The translations under genes and the position numbers were made by a program. Positions 18,925 through 28,419 of a DNA stretch of 64,000 nt are shown here, piece by piece (positions within the stretch are counted from its first letter, which is position 1; each line of letters begins with the position of its first letter). The notes beneath the pieces were generated by a model that saw only the letters and a list, made by a program, of their open reading frames with translations, had not been told where the DNA came from and did not search any database. This DNA comes from Terriglobia bacterium (lineage in GTDB: Bacteria > Acidobacteriota > Terriglobia > Terriglobales > Acidobacteriaceae), in the NCBI GenBank assembly GCA_020073565.1, contig JAIQEY010000025.1:23347-87346 (forward strand), read 5' to 3'.

Positions 18925-20112
18925 ATGGCGATTAGTGTGGTGATGCCCGCGCTCGAAATGGCTCAGGAAACTGGCAAGCTGATTTCCTGGCTAAAAAAGG
19001 AAGGGGACCCTGTCGCCAAAGGCGAACCGCTGCTCGAAGTGGAAACTGATAAGGCCGTCATGGAAGTCGAGGCCCCCGGCGACGGCGTTCTGGCCGGCGT
19101 CAAAGTCCAGGCCGGAGCGGAGGTTCCCGTGGGACGAACCATAGCCTGGATCGTGAGTCCCGGCGAGACTCCGCCAACTGAAGAAGCTCAGGTTGAGTCG
19201 GGCAGAAAGACTGCCGCAGGCGCGGCTCCCTCTTCGTCTGCAGTCCCTGTTGCAGGCGCGGCAGCCCAGTCGACGGCGCGCGAGATCAAGATCTCGCCCA
19301 AGGCGCGCCGTCTCGCTTCCGAACGCGGCGTCAATCTCGCCGATGTGCGCGGGTCCGGCCCGGGCGGAGACATTCTCGCGTCCGACATCACGGCAGCAGC
19401 CGAGTCGAGGTCCAGTGCGGCGGCCGCAGCCGTTGACACCGGCAGCCCCATTGCCCGGCTGATGGCCGAACGGACCACACAGAGTTGGACCACCGTCCCG
19501 CATTTCTTCGTGGTGCGTGACGTGGATGCTGGGGCGCTGAACGAAGCGCGCCAGAAACTCGCGGCCGAGATCGAAGAAACGCACGGTGTGAAACTTACCC
19601 ACACAGATCTGCTGGTTGCGCTCGTTGCTCGCGTGCTCGTCAAACATCCGCGAATGAACGCCAGCTGGGCGGGCGAGGGCGTCCGCGTAAATTCTGACGT
19701 CAACATGGGCCTCGCGATGGCGGTGGACGAAGGAGTGGTCGCTCCGGTCATCCACAAAGCCGACCAAGCCGAACTGGGTGCGATCGCAGTGCAACGCCGC
19801 GACCTTGCGGAGCGAGCGCGCAGCGGGAAGTTGCGCCCGGCCGACATCGCGGGCGGCACGTTCACCATCAGCAACCTCGGGATGTTCGGGGTCGACGCAT
19901 TCAGCGCGATCATCACCCCGCCCCAGGCAGCCGTTCTTGCTGTCGGACGGATTGCGGACCGCGTGGTGCCGGTGGACGGGGCCCCAAGTATCCGCCCGAT
20001 GATGACCTTGACACTCTCGAGCGATCATCGCGTCGTGGACGGCGCCCGCGCGGCGGAATTTCTTCGGGATGTTGCGGAGGCGATCGGCCACCCGCAGCAG
20101 TGGCTCGGCTGA
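18925..20112 (+). CDS. Dihydrolipoamide acyltransferase (E2) of a 2-oxoacid dehydrogenase complex
   Basis: Lipoyl domain EVETDKAVMEVEAPGDG, E3/E1-binding domain KISPKARRLASERGVNLADVRGSGPGGDI, catalytic SSDHRVVDGARAAEFL. Confidence 0.95.
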   Translation: MAISVVMPALEMAQETGKLISWLKKEGDPVAKGEPLLEVETDKAVMEVEAPGDGVLAGVKVQAGAEVPVGRTIAWIVSPGETPPTEEAQVESGRKTAAGAAPSSSAVPVAGAAAQSTAREIKISPKARRLASERGVNLADVRGSGPGGDILASDITAAAESRSSAAAAAVDTGSPIARLMAERTTQSWTTVPHFFVVRDVDAGALNEARQKLAAEIEETHGVKLTHTDLLVALVARVLVKHPRMNASWAGEGVRVNSDVNMGLAMAVDEGVVAPVIHKADQAELGAIAVQRRDLAERARSGKLRPADIAGGTFTISNLGMFGVDAFSAIITPPQAAVLAVGRIADRVVPVDGAPSIRPMMTLTLSSDHRVVDGARAAEFLRDVAEAIGHPQQWLG

Positions 20113-20131
20113 CCGCCGACGGCAGCACGCG

Positions 20132-22410
20132 CTACTTCAGGCTTCGTAAAATCCGCTGGGGTGTGAATGGAGCCTCTCGCAACCGAACTCCCACCGCGTC
20201 GAACAAGGCATTCGCGATGGCAGCCGGCACGGGTCCGATTGCGGGTTCGCCGGCGCCCAGCGCCGGCAGTTCCGGACGGTTGATTAGCACAATGTCGACT
20301 TCAGGAATCTCCTGGAATGTGAGAACTGGATAACTGCCCCAGTCGAGGCTCCTGATGCCCGAGCTATCAAACTGCACTTCTTCCAGCAATGCCCGGCTTA
20401 TTCCCTGGATAATGTTGCCCTCGATTTGATTCTTCAAGCCGTCCGGATTCACAACCAGCCCGCAATCATGCGCGACCGTGATCCGGTTCACGGAAATTCT
20501 CCCGTTCGTCTTGTCGACATCGATTTCCGCAATGACGGCAACCATAGTATTGGCGCGGTCCGCCACCGCCACACCCCGTCCGGAGGCCTTCGACCCCTTC
20601 GTAGCGGGCGCTGGCGATGGGCGCGCTTGCCATCCCGCGCGCTGTGCCGCTGCACGCAGAACCTCCGTTAGCCTCTTGTTTTCGCCCAGGTAGCGCAAGC
20701 GGAATTCGATTGGATCGACTCCCAGTTGCGAGGCGATGTCATCGAGGAAGGTTTCGCTGGCAAACGTGCGGGCCAAATTCCCGGGCGCCCGCAGATTGCT
20801 CGTCCGCAGCGGCGTAGGATCCGGCTGAACCCAAGGGATCAGGGCGGCGACCACCTTTTGATTGTCAAACGCGTAGACCTGCCCGCCGCCCTCAATCCCA
20901 TTTTGAAAGCCTTCGCTGGTTCCTTTCAATCCAACCTGGCGCGAGGCTAACATGGGATTGCCCATCGCTTCGGTCCACGGAAAGCTTCGATCCTCGAAAC
21001 TCCATGCCGTCACTTTGCCTTGGCCATCGACGGCGGCACGCACCGTCATGACCTGCGCCGGTCCTTTCGGCTCCCATCCATGCTCGTCTTCGCGCATCCA
21101 TTGAACCCGCACGGGCTTCCCCACCGCGCGTGATAGCAAGGCCGCATCCTCAGCCGCGTCGTCGGATTCGAGCCGTCCATAGCTTCCCGAACCCTCTCGA
21201 TAAACCACCTGCACACTCCTCTCCGGCAGACCCAAAAGATCGGCGATTCTCTTCCGCGTGTAGAAAGGTCCCTGGGAGCCGGCCCAAATCGTGGCCTTGT
21301 CCGGACGCACATCGGCCACCGCACACGAAGGCCCGAGCATGCCGTGCAGTTGGAACGGCCAACGATACGTTGCCTGGAATGTCTTCGCCGCCGTGGCAAT
21401 CGCCGATTCTGGATTACCACGGTCGACAGCGGTGCGATCTCTGTAGCTCTTCGTTTTCTTCAGGTAGTCGTACACTTCGTCGGCGTTGGCCGGCAACTTG
21501 GTAGTCGGAGCGCTCCAAGTCACCTTCAAGGCTCTGGCTGCCTGAATCGCAGCCCATTCTGTTTCGGCTACCACCCCGACGAAACCTCCCTCCTGAACCA
21601 CTTTTCTCACGCCGGAAATGCCGCGAATCGAACTCTCGTCAACGCTCTGAGCTTTGGAATTCACAACGGGCGGGCGGACCACTCGGCCGTGCAGCATTCC
21701 GGGGACTCGAACATCCTGCGTAAAGGCGAATTCGCCGGTGAACTTCCCGGGCAGATCCACTCGAAGAACTGATGTACCGACAATCCTGTATCTCTTCGGA
21801 TCCTTCGCCGGCACTTCCGGTGCCACCTTCATATCCCAGCCCGTGCCAGTCGCCGTGATCTTCACGTTGAAGTGTCTGCCCCCGATCAGATCCGCGTAGG
21901 AAGTCGTTTGGCCAGGTTGCTCAGCAACCTTTATCACGCCATTTTCAACCAACAACTTTTCGACAGGCGAACCGAGTTTTGCCGACGCGAGTTTCAGAAG
22001 TTCCTGTCGCGCCGCCGCCGCGGCCTGACGCAGCTGCGGCCCTCCCCGCTCCAAAGTCCTGCTGGCAGCGGTCACCGATTGGTCGATGGTCTTTGCCGTG
22101 TCTCCCGAATCCATCTTCACGCGGGTAAATGGAACATCCAGTTCCTCCGCCACGATCTGGGCGAGTGCGGTTTCGACTCCCGTACCCAGCTCCACTTTGC
22201 TCGTAAAGACAGTAACCGTTCCGTCACGAGCGACTTCCAGCCAGGAATCAAGCAAGGTTGCTTCCGGCGCAGCGGCAATGCCTTCTGCATTCGCCATCCA
22301 AGTCTTTGCTGGCGCAAGAAAGTGGAAGTACACGATCAGCGCTCCCGACTGCTTCAGGAATCGCCTGTAGAGGAGGAGTCGATTGGCGTGCTAGGAGCTT
22401 TTGCGTTCAT
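20132..22410 (-). CDS. Xanthine dehydrogenase/isoquinoline 1-oxidoreductase beta-like molybdopterin-binding subunit; N-terminus apparently frame-disrupted
   Basis: Long open frame 20132..22333 with FTQDVRVPGMLHGRVVRPP, SQGPFYTRKRIADLLGL, RAPGNLARTFASETFLDDIA, AHDCGLVVNPDGLKNQIEGNIIQGISRALLEEVQFD; the ATG at 22410 overlaps the upstream stop (ATGA) but is out of frame with the body. Confidence 0.9.
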
Positions 22411-22870
22411 GGCATCTCCTTCGCTGCCCGCTGAATTGCGCGGACAACTCGCAGATGACTGCCGCATCGGCAAAGCACATCATCCAACGCCTGCTTGATC
22501 TCCGACTCAGAAGGATGGGGGTTCGCGTCGAGCAGGACTTTAGCCGTCATAACGATGCCATTCATGCAGAACCCGCACTGCGCCGCTTGCTCTTCAAGAA
22601 AGCCTTCTGCAACGGGTGCGGATGAGCAACGCTGCCAAGGCCTTCCAGGGTGGTGATGCTCCGATCTCGTGCTGCCGAAACCGGCAGATTGCAGGACCGC
22701 ACTGCCTCCCCTTCCATAATCACCGTGCACGCGCCGCACTGGGAAAGGCCGCAACCGAATCGTGGCCCGTTCAGTTCCAAGTCGTTGCGCAGCACATAGA
22801 GAAGAGGAACATCAGGATCGGTATCGACGATCCGTGGCTGGCCGTTGACCTTCAGCGCGATCTTTGCCAT
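22407..22870 (-). pseudogene. (2Fe-2S)-binding subunit of the molybdopterin oxidoreductase, interrupted by a frameshift
   Basis: N-terminal frame MAKIALKVNGQPRIVDTDPDVPLLYVLRNDLELNGPRFGCGLSQCGACTV...HPLQKAFL; C-terminal frame FLEEQAAQCGFCMNGIVMTAKVLL...VLCRCGSHLRVVRAIQRAAKEMP; switch near 22597-22601. Confidence 0.9.
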
Positions 22871-22969
22871 GAGCTAACTCCTCAGGTGTGAGCAGCAACA
22901 CGGGTGTCTGCAAAGGGTTTTGATTCCTCTGCCCCTAGTTTGGAGACCCAGTCGAGCAGCCGCACCGCT

Positions 22970-23398
22970 TTAGTTCAACAGCGGAATGCTCTTTGCCGGC
23001 GGGGGCTGCGGGATCGATTTCAGAAAAGCGTAAATTTCCTCCAGTTCGGCGTCTGAAAGCACCTTGCTCGTGTACGGCGGCATCTGTCCCCTGGGCTGCC
23101 GGGTATATTCTGTGAATCCGCCGAGCGAAATCGGGGGAGGCCCGAGCCGCGGTCCCGAAAATCGGGATCCTTGTCCTTCGCGCCCGTGGCACTCATAGCA
23201 TCCGGAACTGGTGTACAGCTGCTTTCCCTTTTCGACGTTTCCCCGGGCGCTTTCCGGGGTTGCATTCCTCGCAGGCGCCTGTGCCCCGACTGGCACGCAG
23301 AGCACCAGGAACACGATGGCCGCCGCACTGAGCAATGCAAGCCTGACCGCCGCCGGCAGATTCACTCTGAAAGGATCGCTGCTATCTTGGTTCTTCAC
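22970..23398 (-). CDS. Exported c-type cytochrome
   Basis: N-terminal hydrophobic signal, GKQLYTSSGCYECHGREGQG (CxxCH), MPPYTSKVLSDAELEEIYAFLKSI. Confidence 0.9.
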   Translation of the reverse strand: MKNQDSSDPFRVNLPAAVRLALLSAAAIVFLVLCVPVGAQAPARNATPESARGNVEKGKQLYTSSGCYECHGREGQGSRFSGPRLGPPPISLGGFTEYTRQPRGQMPPYTSKVLSDAELEEIYAFLKSIPQPPPAKSIPLLN

Positions 23399-23430
23399 GT
23401 CGTTCTCCTAAAAACACCCGGCCGCGTTCT

Positions 23431-25398
23431 CTAGCGCGGCTGCGTGACCACGTCGACCAGCGCCGGTTCTCCCTGTTCGACAACCGCGATGGCCCGTTGA
23501 ATCGCCGGCCCTAAGTCCTTCGGATCCGTAATCGGACCCTCGCCGTGCACGCCCATACTCTGCGCCAACTTGGCGTAGTCAATCTCGGGCCCGGTGATGG
23601 TAGTGCCGATGGTGGCGCGATCAATGCCGCGGTTGTGGCGATCCGCCATGCGCTGCACGTGCATCAACTCCTGATGCCATCCCCGGTTGTTGTGCATGAC
23701 GCTCAGCAGCGGAATCTTGTGATGAGCCGATGTCCACAGGATACCGGGCGCATACATTAAATCACCATCGCACTGAATCGTAACCGTGAGCCGGCCATGT
23801 TCCTTATTCGCGAGCGCCGCACCGAGCGATGCAGGGGCACAGTAGCCGATCCCGTGACCGCCCGCGCCTCCGATCGACTGATGATGTTTGTCAAACGACC
23901 ACAACCGCATCGGCCAGTTGCTCACCCACGGAATGGTTTCCGACGCCAGCGTCCAGTCTTTGTCCTTGATCTGCGCCCACAACTCCGCCGACAACCGCGC
24001 CGTGCTGATCGGCCTCGCATCCCATCCATAGGTTGCTTCCGTCCGTGCCTGATCGAGCGCCTTCTGCCGGGCCGCGGCGAACCCCTTTCCGCGTTCCTCG
24101 TAGACTCGCTTGCGATCGTCCGTGAGCAACCGCTTGACCTCCTCAATCAACGACGGTAGCGTGGCCTCCCCATCGGCCGCCATCGCAAGGTCGACCTCCG
24201 TATAGCGCTGGAAGTCCTGGTAGTTGCTCTTCAGATACAAGTCCGTGGCAGTTATGCTGATCAGTTTCACGCCCGGACTCGTCATCAGTTGTGAAGTCCG
24301 ATGTAATTGCTCCCGGAAGGAATTGATCGTGCCCCAAAAGTCCGTGAGCTCCAGACCTAAAATCACATCGGCATTCCCGATGAGTCCCATTACCCGTTCC
24401 GACTGGTTCAGCGGGTGTCGCGAGGGAAAATTCATACGCGCTCCCTGATCAATCACCGGTGCTTGCAGCGTTTCCGAGAGTTCGACCAGGAGCGCAACGC
24501 CTGCCGGCGTGCGCGCCATGCGATCCGCGATGATGAGCGGATTTTCCGCCGCCACCAGCAGTCGCGCCGCTTCTTTGACCGAGCCCGAATCTCCCTGCGG
24601 AGGAGTTGGCACAGTAAGCTTCGGAACGCGCAGCCTGGTCCGGTCTTCGATTTCTCGTTCCTGCAGTTCGCTGTCGACCACCAGCAGCACCGGTTCAAAC
24701 GGAGGCGTCACGGCAAGCTTGTAGGCGCGCACTGCGGATTCCGCATAATGAGGGAGCGAGACCGGCATGTCGTCCCACTTCACGAAGTCTCGAACCAGAG
24801 CTGCCGCGTCCTGCACGCTGTGGTCCCACTCTGGACCGGGACGACGGAAAGTCGCGTCCAGCATATTTCCCATGGTCATGTAGATCGGCACCCGGTCGCA
24901 GAAAGCGTTGTAGATCGCCATCGACGCATGTTGCAGTCCGACGGTTCCGTGCAGGAAAACTCCCATCGGCTTGCCTTCGATCTTCGAGTAGCCATGCGCC
25001 ATGCCAACTGCCGATTCTTCGTGACAGCAAGTGATGAACTCCGGGTTCTTGTTCCCTCCGTAATTGATGACCGATTCATGCAAGCCGCGGTAGCTTGATC
25101 CCGGATTCGCAGCGATGTATTCGATGCCCAGGGACTTGATGACATCGACCATGAAGTCAGCCCCGGGGCGATCCGTAGTCAGGACCTCTGCCGTAGCCGG
25201 GTTGCCGGTCTCCGCTTCTTTCGACATGGGTGGAGGACCGCTCTTTGCTTGCGACTTGGAAGTTTGCGCGGCCACCGGCGCCGCGCTCGTAGCCAGCACT
25301 GCCACCCCGGCAGCGGAGCCCTTGAGGAAAACCCGACGGTTGACGGAATCCTTCTTCGACTTCGCCAATTGCATTACCCCCTCAAATCGTGGCGACAA
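23431..25398 (-). CDS. TPP-dependent enzyme (acetolactate synthase/benzoylformate decarboxylase superfamily) with Tat signal peptide
   Basis: Tat-like NRRVFLKGSAAGVAVLATSAAPVAA; EESAVGMAHGYSKIEGKP; GDLMYAPGILWTSAHHKIPLLSVMHNNRGW TPP region. Confidence 0.9.
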   Translation of the reverse strand: MSPRFEGVMQLAKSKKDSVNRRVFLKGSAAGVAVLATSAAPVAAQTSKSQAKSGPPPMSKEAETGNPATAEVLTTDRPGADFMVDVIKSLGIEYIAANPGSSYRGLHESVINYGGNKNPEFITCCHEESAVGMAHGYSKIEGKPMGVFLHGTVGLQHASMAIYNAFCDRVPIYMTMGNMLDATFRRPGPEWDHSVQDAAALVRDFVKWDDMPVSLPHYAESAVRAYKLAVTPPFEPVLLVVDSELQEREIEDRTRLRVPKLTVPTPPQGDSGSVKEAARLLVAAENPLIIADRMARTPAGVALLVELSETLQAPVIDQGARMNFPSRHPLNQSERVMGLIGNADVILGLELTDFWGTINSFREQLHRTSQLMTSPGVKLISITATDLYLKSNYQDFQRYTEVDLAMAADGEATLPSLIEEVKRLLTDDRKRVYEERGKGFAAARQKALDQARTEATYGWDARPISTARLSAELWAQIKDKDWTLASETIPWVSNWPMRLWSFDKHHQSIGGAGGHGIGYCAPASLGAALANKEHGRLTVTIQCDGDLMYAPGILWTSAHHKIPLLSVMHNNRGWHQELMHVQRMADRHNRGIDRATIGTTITGPEIDYAKLAQSMGVHGEGPITDPKDLGPAIQRAIAVVEQGEPALVDVVTQPR

Positions 25399-25796
25399 TT
25401 TTCTTGCGCTCCGAAATCAGTTGCGATCTCTCATCGGCGTAAAGGCGCTAGCAGCGGGGCATTTCCCGAAGAATTGGAAGGTGCGGAGAATTCCCCGCCG
25501 CTGGACGTATCTGCCAGCCGCGCAGGGCTGACTGCTCCGCTGGCTTCAACCCTGTCCGTGTTGCATGCTGATTTGGGGAAAGCGCACAAGCCAGGTGGCG
25601 ATATTCGCACAGGTGTACGGATCTAGCAAGATATGAGATTTCGCTTGACGATCAAGGGCTCAACAGAGTAGTTTCACGCCCTAATTAGTGATCATCGCTC
25701 AGTAGAGCAGCTCCCCTGTGATCCCCTGCGCCGTTGTGGTGCAAAGCGATTTGCCCCAGGGTACTGCACAAAGGATAGGGGCGAGCCAGGGAGCCT

Positions 25797-26789
25797 ATGG
25801 GCAAACTAAGACTGTCATTGGCGTGTTGGAACTACGATCGCGTCCGGGGATTGCTGGAAGGCCGTATCCCCGTCGATGGAATTGACCTGACGTTCCTTAA
25901 CCTGCCGGTGGAAGAGACCTTCTTTCGCATGTTGCGGCATCACGAGTTCGATGCCGCCGAAATGTCACTGTCGTCCTACGTTCTCTCCCTCTTCTCGGAG
26001 AATCCACCGTTCATTGCGATTCCCGTCTTCCCTTCGCGCTTTTTCCGGCACTCCTGCATTTACATCAACCGCAACAGCGGGATCCGCGAGCCCAAAGACC
26101 TGATCGGGAAGCGCGTGGGCACTCCCGAGTACCAGATGACAGCCGGTGTGTGGATCCGGGGCATCCTCAACGACGAGTACAGCGTTCCCGTCAGCAGCGT
26201 GAAGTACTTCAACGGAGGAGAAGAAGAACCCGGCCGTCACGAGAAGCTCAAACTTTCCCTGCCGCCGGAATTTCATCTCGAGCCCATCCCCGAGACCAAG
26301 ACCCTGTCCGCCATGTTGGATGCGGGCGAAATTGACGCTCTCTACACCGCGCGCATGCCCTCCACGTTCACCCGTGGATCGGGAACGGTGAAGCGGTTGT
26401 TCGACGACTACCAAGCGGTCGAGCGCGAATACTATCTCCGCAGCAAGATTTTTCCGATCATGCATACGCTCGTGATCCGCCGTGAAGTCTACGACAAATA
26501 TCCTTGGATCGCTCAGTCCCTCTACAAAGCATTCGTCTATGCGCAGCGCGAGGTTTATCAGGACCTCTATCAGACCGCCGCGCTCAAATACATGTTGCCG
26601 TGGCTTATTCGGCACGTGGAGGACACGCGTGCGCTCATGGGCCAGGACTTCTGGCCCTACGGGTTCGAGCCCAATCTCCTGACGCTGAGCACATTTCTTC
26701 GCTACTCCCACGAGCAGGGACTCGCCAAACGTCTGCTCAAGCCTACGGATCTGTTTGCTGCCGAGTCGCTGGAGTCATTCAAAATCTAG
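25797..26789 (+). CDS. 4,5-dihydroxyphthalate decarboxylase-like / periplasmic-binding-fold protein
   Basis: LRLSLACWNYDRVRGLLEGRIPVDGIDLTFL, FDAAEMSLSSYVLSL, IPVFPSRFFRHSCIYIN; no signal peptide visible. Confidence 0.8.
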   Translation: MGKLRLSLACWNYDRVRGLLEGRIPVDGIDLTFLNLPVEETFFRMLRHHEFDAAEMSLSSYVLSLFSENPPFIAIPVFPSRFFRHSCIYINRNSGIREPKDLIGKRVGTPEYQMTAGVWIRGILNDEYSVPVSSVKYFNGGEEEPGRHEKLKLSLPPEFHLEPIPETKTLSAMLDAGEIDALYTARMPSTFTRGSGTVKRLFDDYQAVEREYYLRSKIFPIMHTLVIRREVYDKYPWIAQSLYKAFVYAQREVYQDLYQTAALKYMLPWLIRHVEDTRALMGQDFWPYGFEPNLLTLSTFLRYSHEQGLAKRLLKPTDLFAAESLESFKI

Positions 26790-26828
26790 AAGAGCATCCG
26801 CTCAATGCTGAAGTGGAAAGGAATTTTC

Positions 26829-28367
26829 ATGTCGGCGGAAAACGCAGGTCGCTGGTGGACGCTGGGAAGAGGCGACATCGACGCTACCGTTGCCCAGGTT
26901 GGCTTCAACCTTGCGCAGATGATTATTCCGGTCTTCCTGCTCGCTCCAATCGGCATCCCGCTGGCCTTCAGCATCGACCACCTCGTCCCCGGCTACGCGC
27001 TGGGATTTCTGCTCGGCTCGCTCGGATTGACCTTCCTGGCAGTGCGTTTGAGACGCCGCGAGGGCCGGGCAGACGTAACTGCTCATGTCTACGGAAACAA
27101 CGTTCCCGCGATCATCGCCTACGCCCTATCCATCGTGCTCCCCGTCTACCTGCAAACGAATGATGCGGTCGCAGCGTGGCAGACCGGGGCCGCGGCGGTC
27201 GTATGGACCGGAATCATCAAGCTGGCTGCCGCGCCCTTTGCCAGCATGTTTCGGCGCTTCATCCCGATCCCGGCCTCCATGACAGTTTTTGGCGCCGCCA
27301 TGTACAGCTACCTGGCACTCGTGCTGCTGCAGCGTTTATTCGATCAACCCCTAATCGGGATTGTGGCGCTCTCGATCGTTGCCGTGAGTGTCCTCGGGAA
27401 CGTTCCTATCACGCGCTTGCGCATACCGCCTTTCATTGTTGCGTGGACGGTCCCCTTGTTCGTCGGCTGGCTGATCGGCTACGTGCACCCAGTGTGGCAG
27501 GGCGCATCCGTACGGCTGCCTTTCGTAGCTGCACTGGGCCCATTACGAAGTTTGGCGCTCGCCGTGCCCTATTTATCCGTCATTGCGCCGATCGCGATCT
27601 ATCAGATCCTGCAGGATATTGCTGCGGTGGAAGGCGCGTCCGCTGCCGCGGACAACTATGATGCGCGCAGTGTCGTGGCCTGTGACGCATTGGCGACGCT
27701 CCTCTGCGGCGCTGCTGGAAGCGTAGTGACTCCCGTGGTGTACGCGCTGCATCCGCCTTACAAGGCGATGGGAGCGCGGATCGGCTTTGCACTTTGGACA
27801 CCGATCATTCTGCTGTTGGTCGTTGCCAGCGGCCTGACGCTTTTCATCGCACAGCTGTTTCCGTGGCCGATCCTGGCCGCGATGATTGCCTACGTGTCGG
27901 TCGGTGTTGGCATGGCCACCCTGCGGCGCGTGGATCGCAAGTACCTCAGCGCCGTGCTGCTGGGCTTCGTTCTACCCGCCGGTGCCGTCGTCGCCGCGGC
28001 CGTTAATTCCGCCTTGCCTGCTCTGAAACTCTCCGCCGCGAATCCTGATGTTCAAAGTGTCTTAAACCGCTCGATCTACTGGTCGTCCGTCCAGGGGCTG
28101 GGCAGTGGGTTTCTTTTCCTCGTGCTGGTCGTGACCGCGCTGATCACGGAAGTGATCGACCGCAATTTTGCAAGAGCCAGCTGGTGGTGTCTGGCCGCAG
28201 CGGTGTTCTCCTGGTTGGGGCTGATGCATTCTCCCATCTTCCGCTGGGGAGCCCAGCCAATCTATGCTGAGGGCTGGATCGCGGCTGCCGTCATCGTCTA
28301 CTCCGCACGCTGGTGGAGAGGCGACCTGCCCGACACGAAGGCAACCGAGCCGGCTCGAGTTGCCTAG
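26829..28367 (+). CDS. NCS2-like xanthine/uracil permease family membrane protein
   Basis: Multiple hydrophobic segments; TLGRGDIDATVAQVGFNLAQMI...DVTAHVYGNNVPAIIAYAL; start at 26829 preferred over 26805. Confidence 0.7.
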   Translation: MSAENAGRWWTLGRGDIDATVAQVGFNLAQMIIPVFLLAPIGIPLAFSIDHLVPGYALGFLLGSLGLTFLAVRLRRREGRADVTAHVYGNNVPAIIAYALSIVLPVYLQTNDAVAAWQTGAAAVVWTGIIKLAAAPFASMFRRFIPIPASMTVFGAAMYSYLALVLLQRLFDQPLIGIVALSIVAVSVLGNVPITRLRIPPFIVAWTVPLFVGWLIGYVHPVWQGASVRLPFVAALGPLRSLALAVPYLSVIAPIAIYQILQDIAAVEGASAAADNYDARSVVACDALATLLCGAAGSVVTPVVYALHPPYKAMGARIGFALWTPIILLLVVASGLTLFIAQLFPWPILAAMIAYVSVGVGMATLRRVDRKYLSAVLLGFVLPAGAVVAAAVNSALPALKLSAANPDVQSVLNRSIYWSSVQGLGSGFLFLVLVVTALITEVIDRNFARASWWCLAAAVFSWLGLMHSPIFRWGAQPIYAEGWIAAAVIVYSARWWRGDLPDTKATEPARVA

Positions 28368-28419
28368 AGAGGTGGAGTTTCATTCTCGGAGCGTAAGTCT
28401 TCATTCGGAGCGCAAACCG

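Noticed and set aside
18991-20091. 366-aa minus-strand ORF
   Set aside because: Antisense to E2; shadow ORF composition
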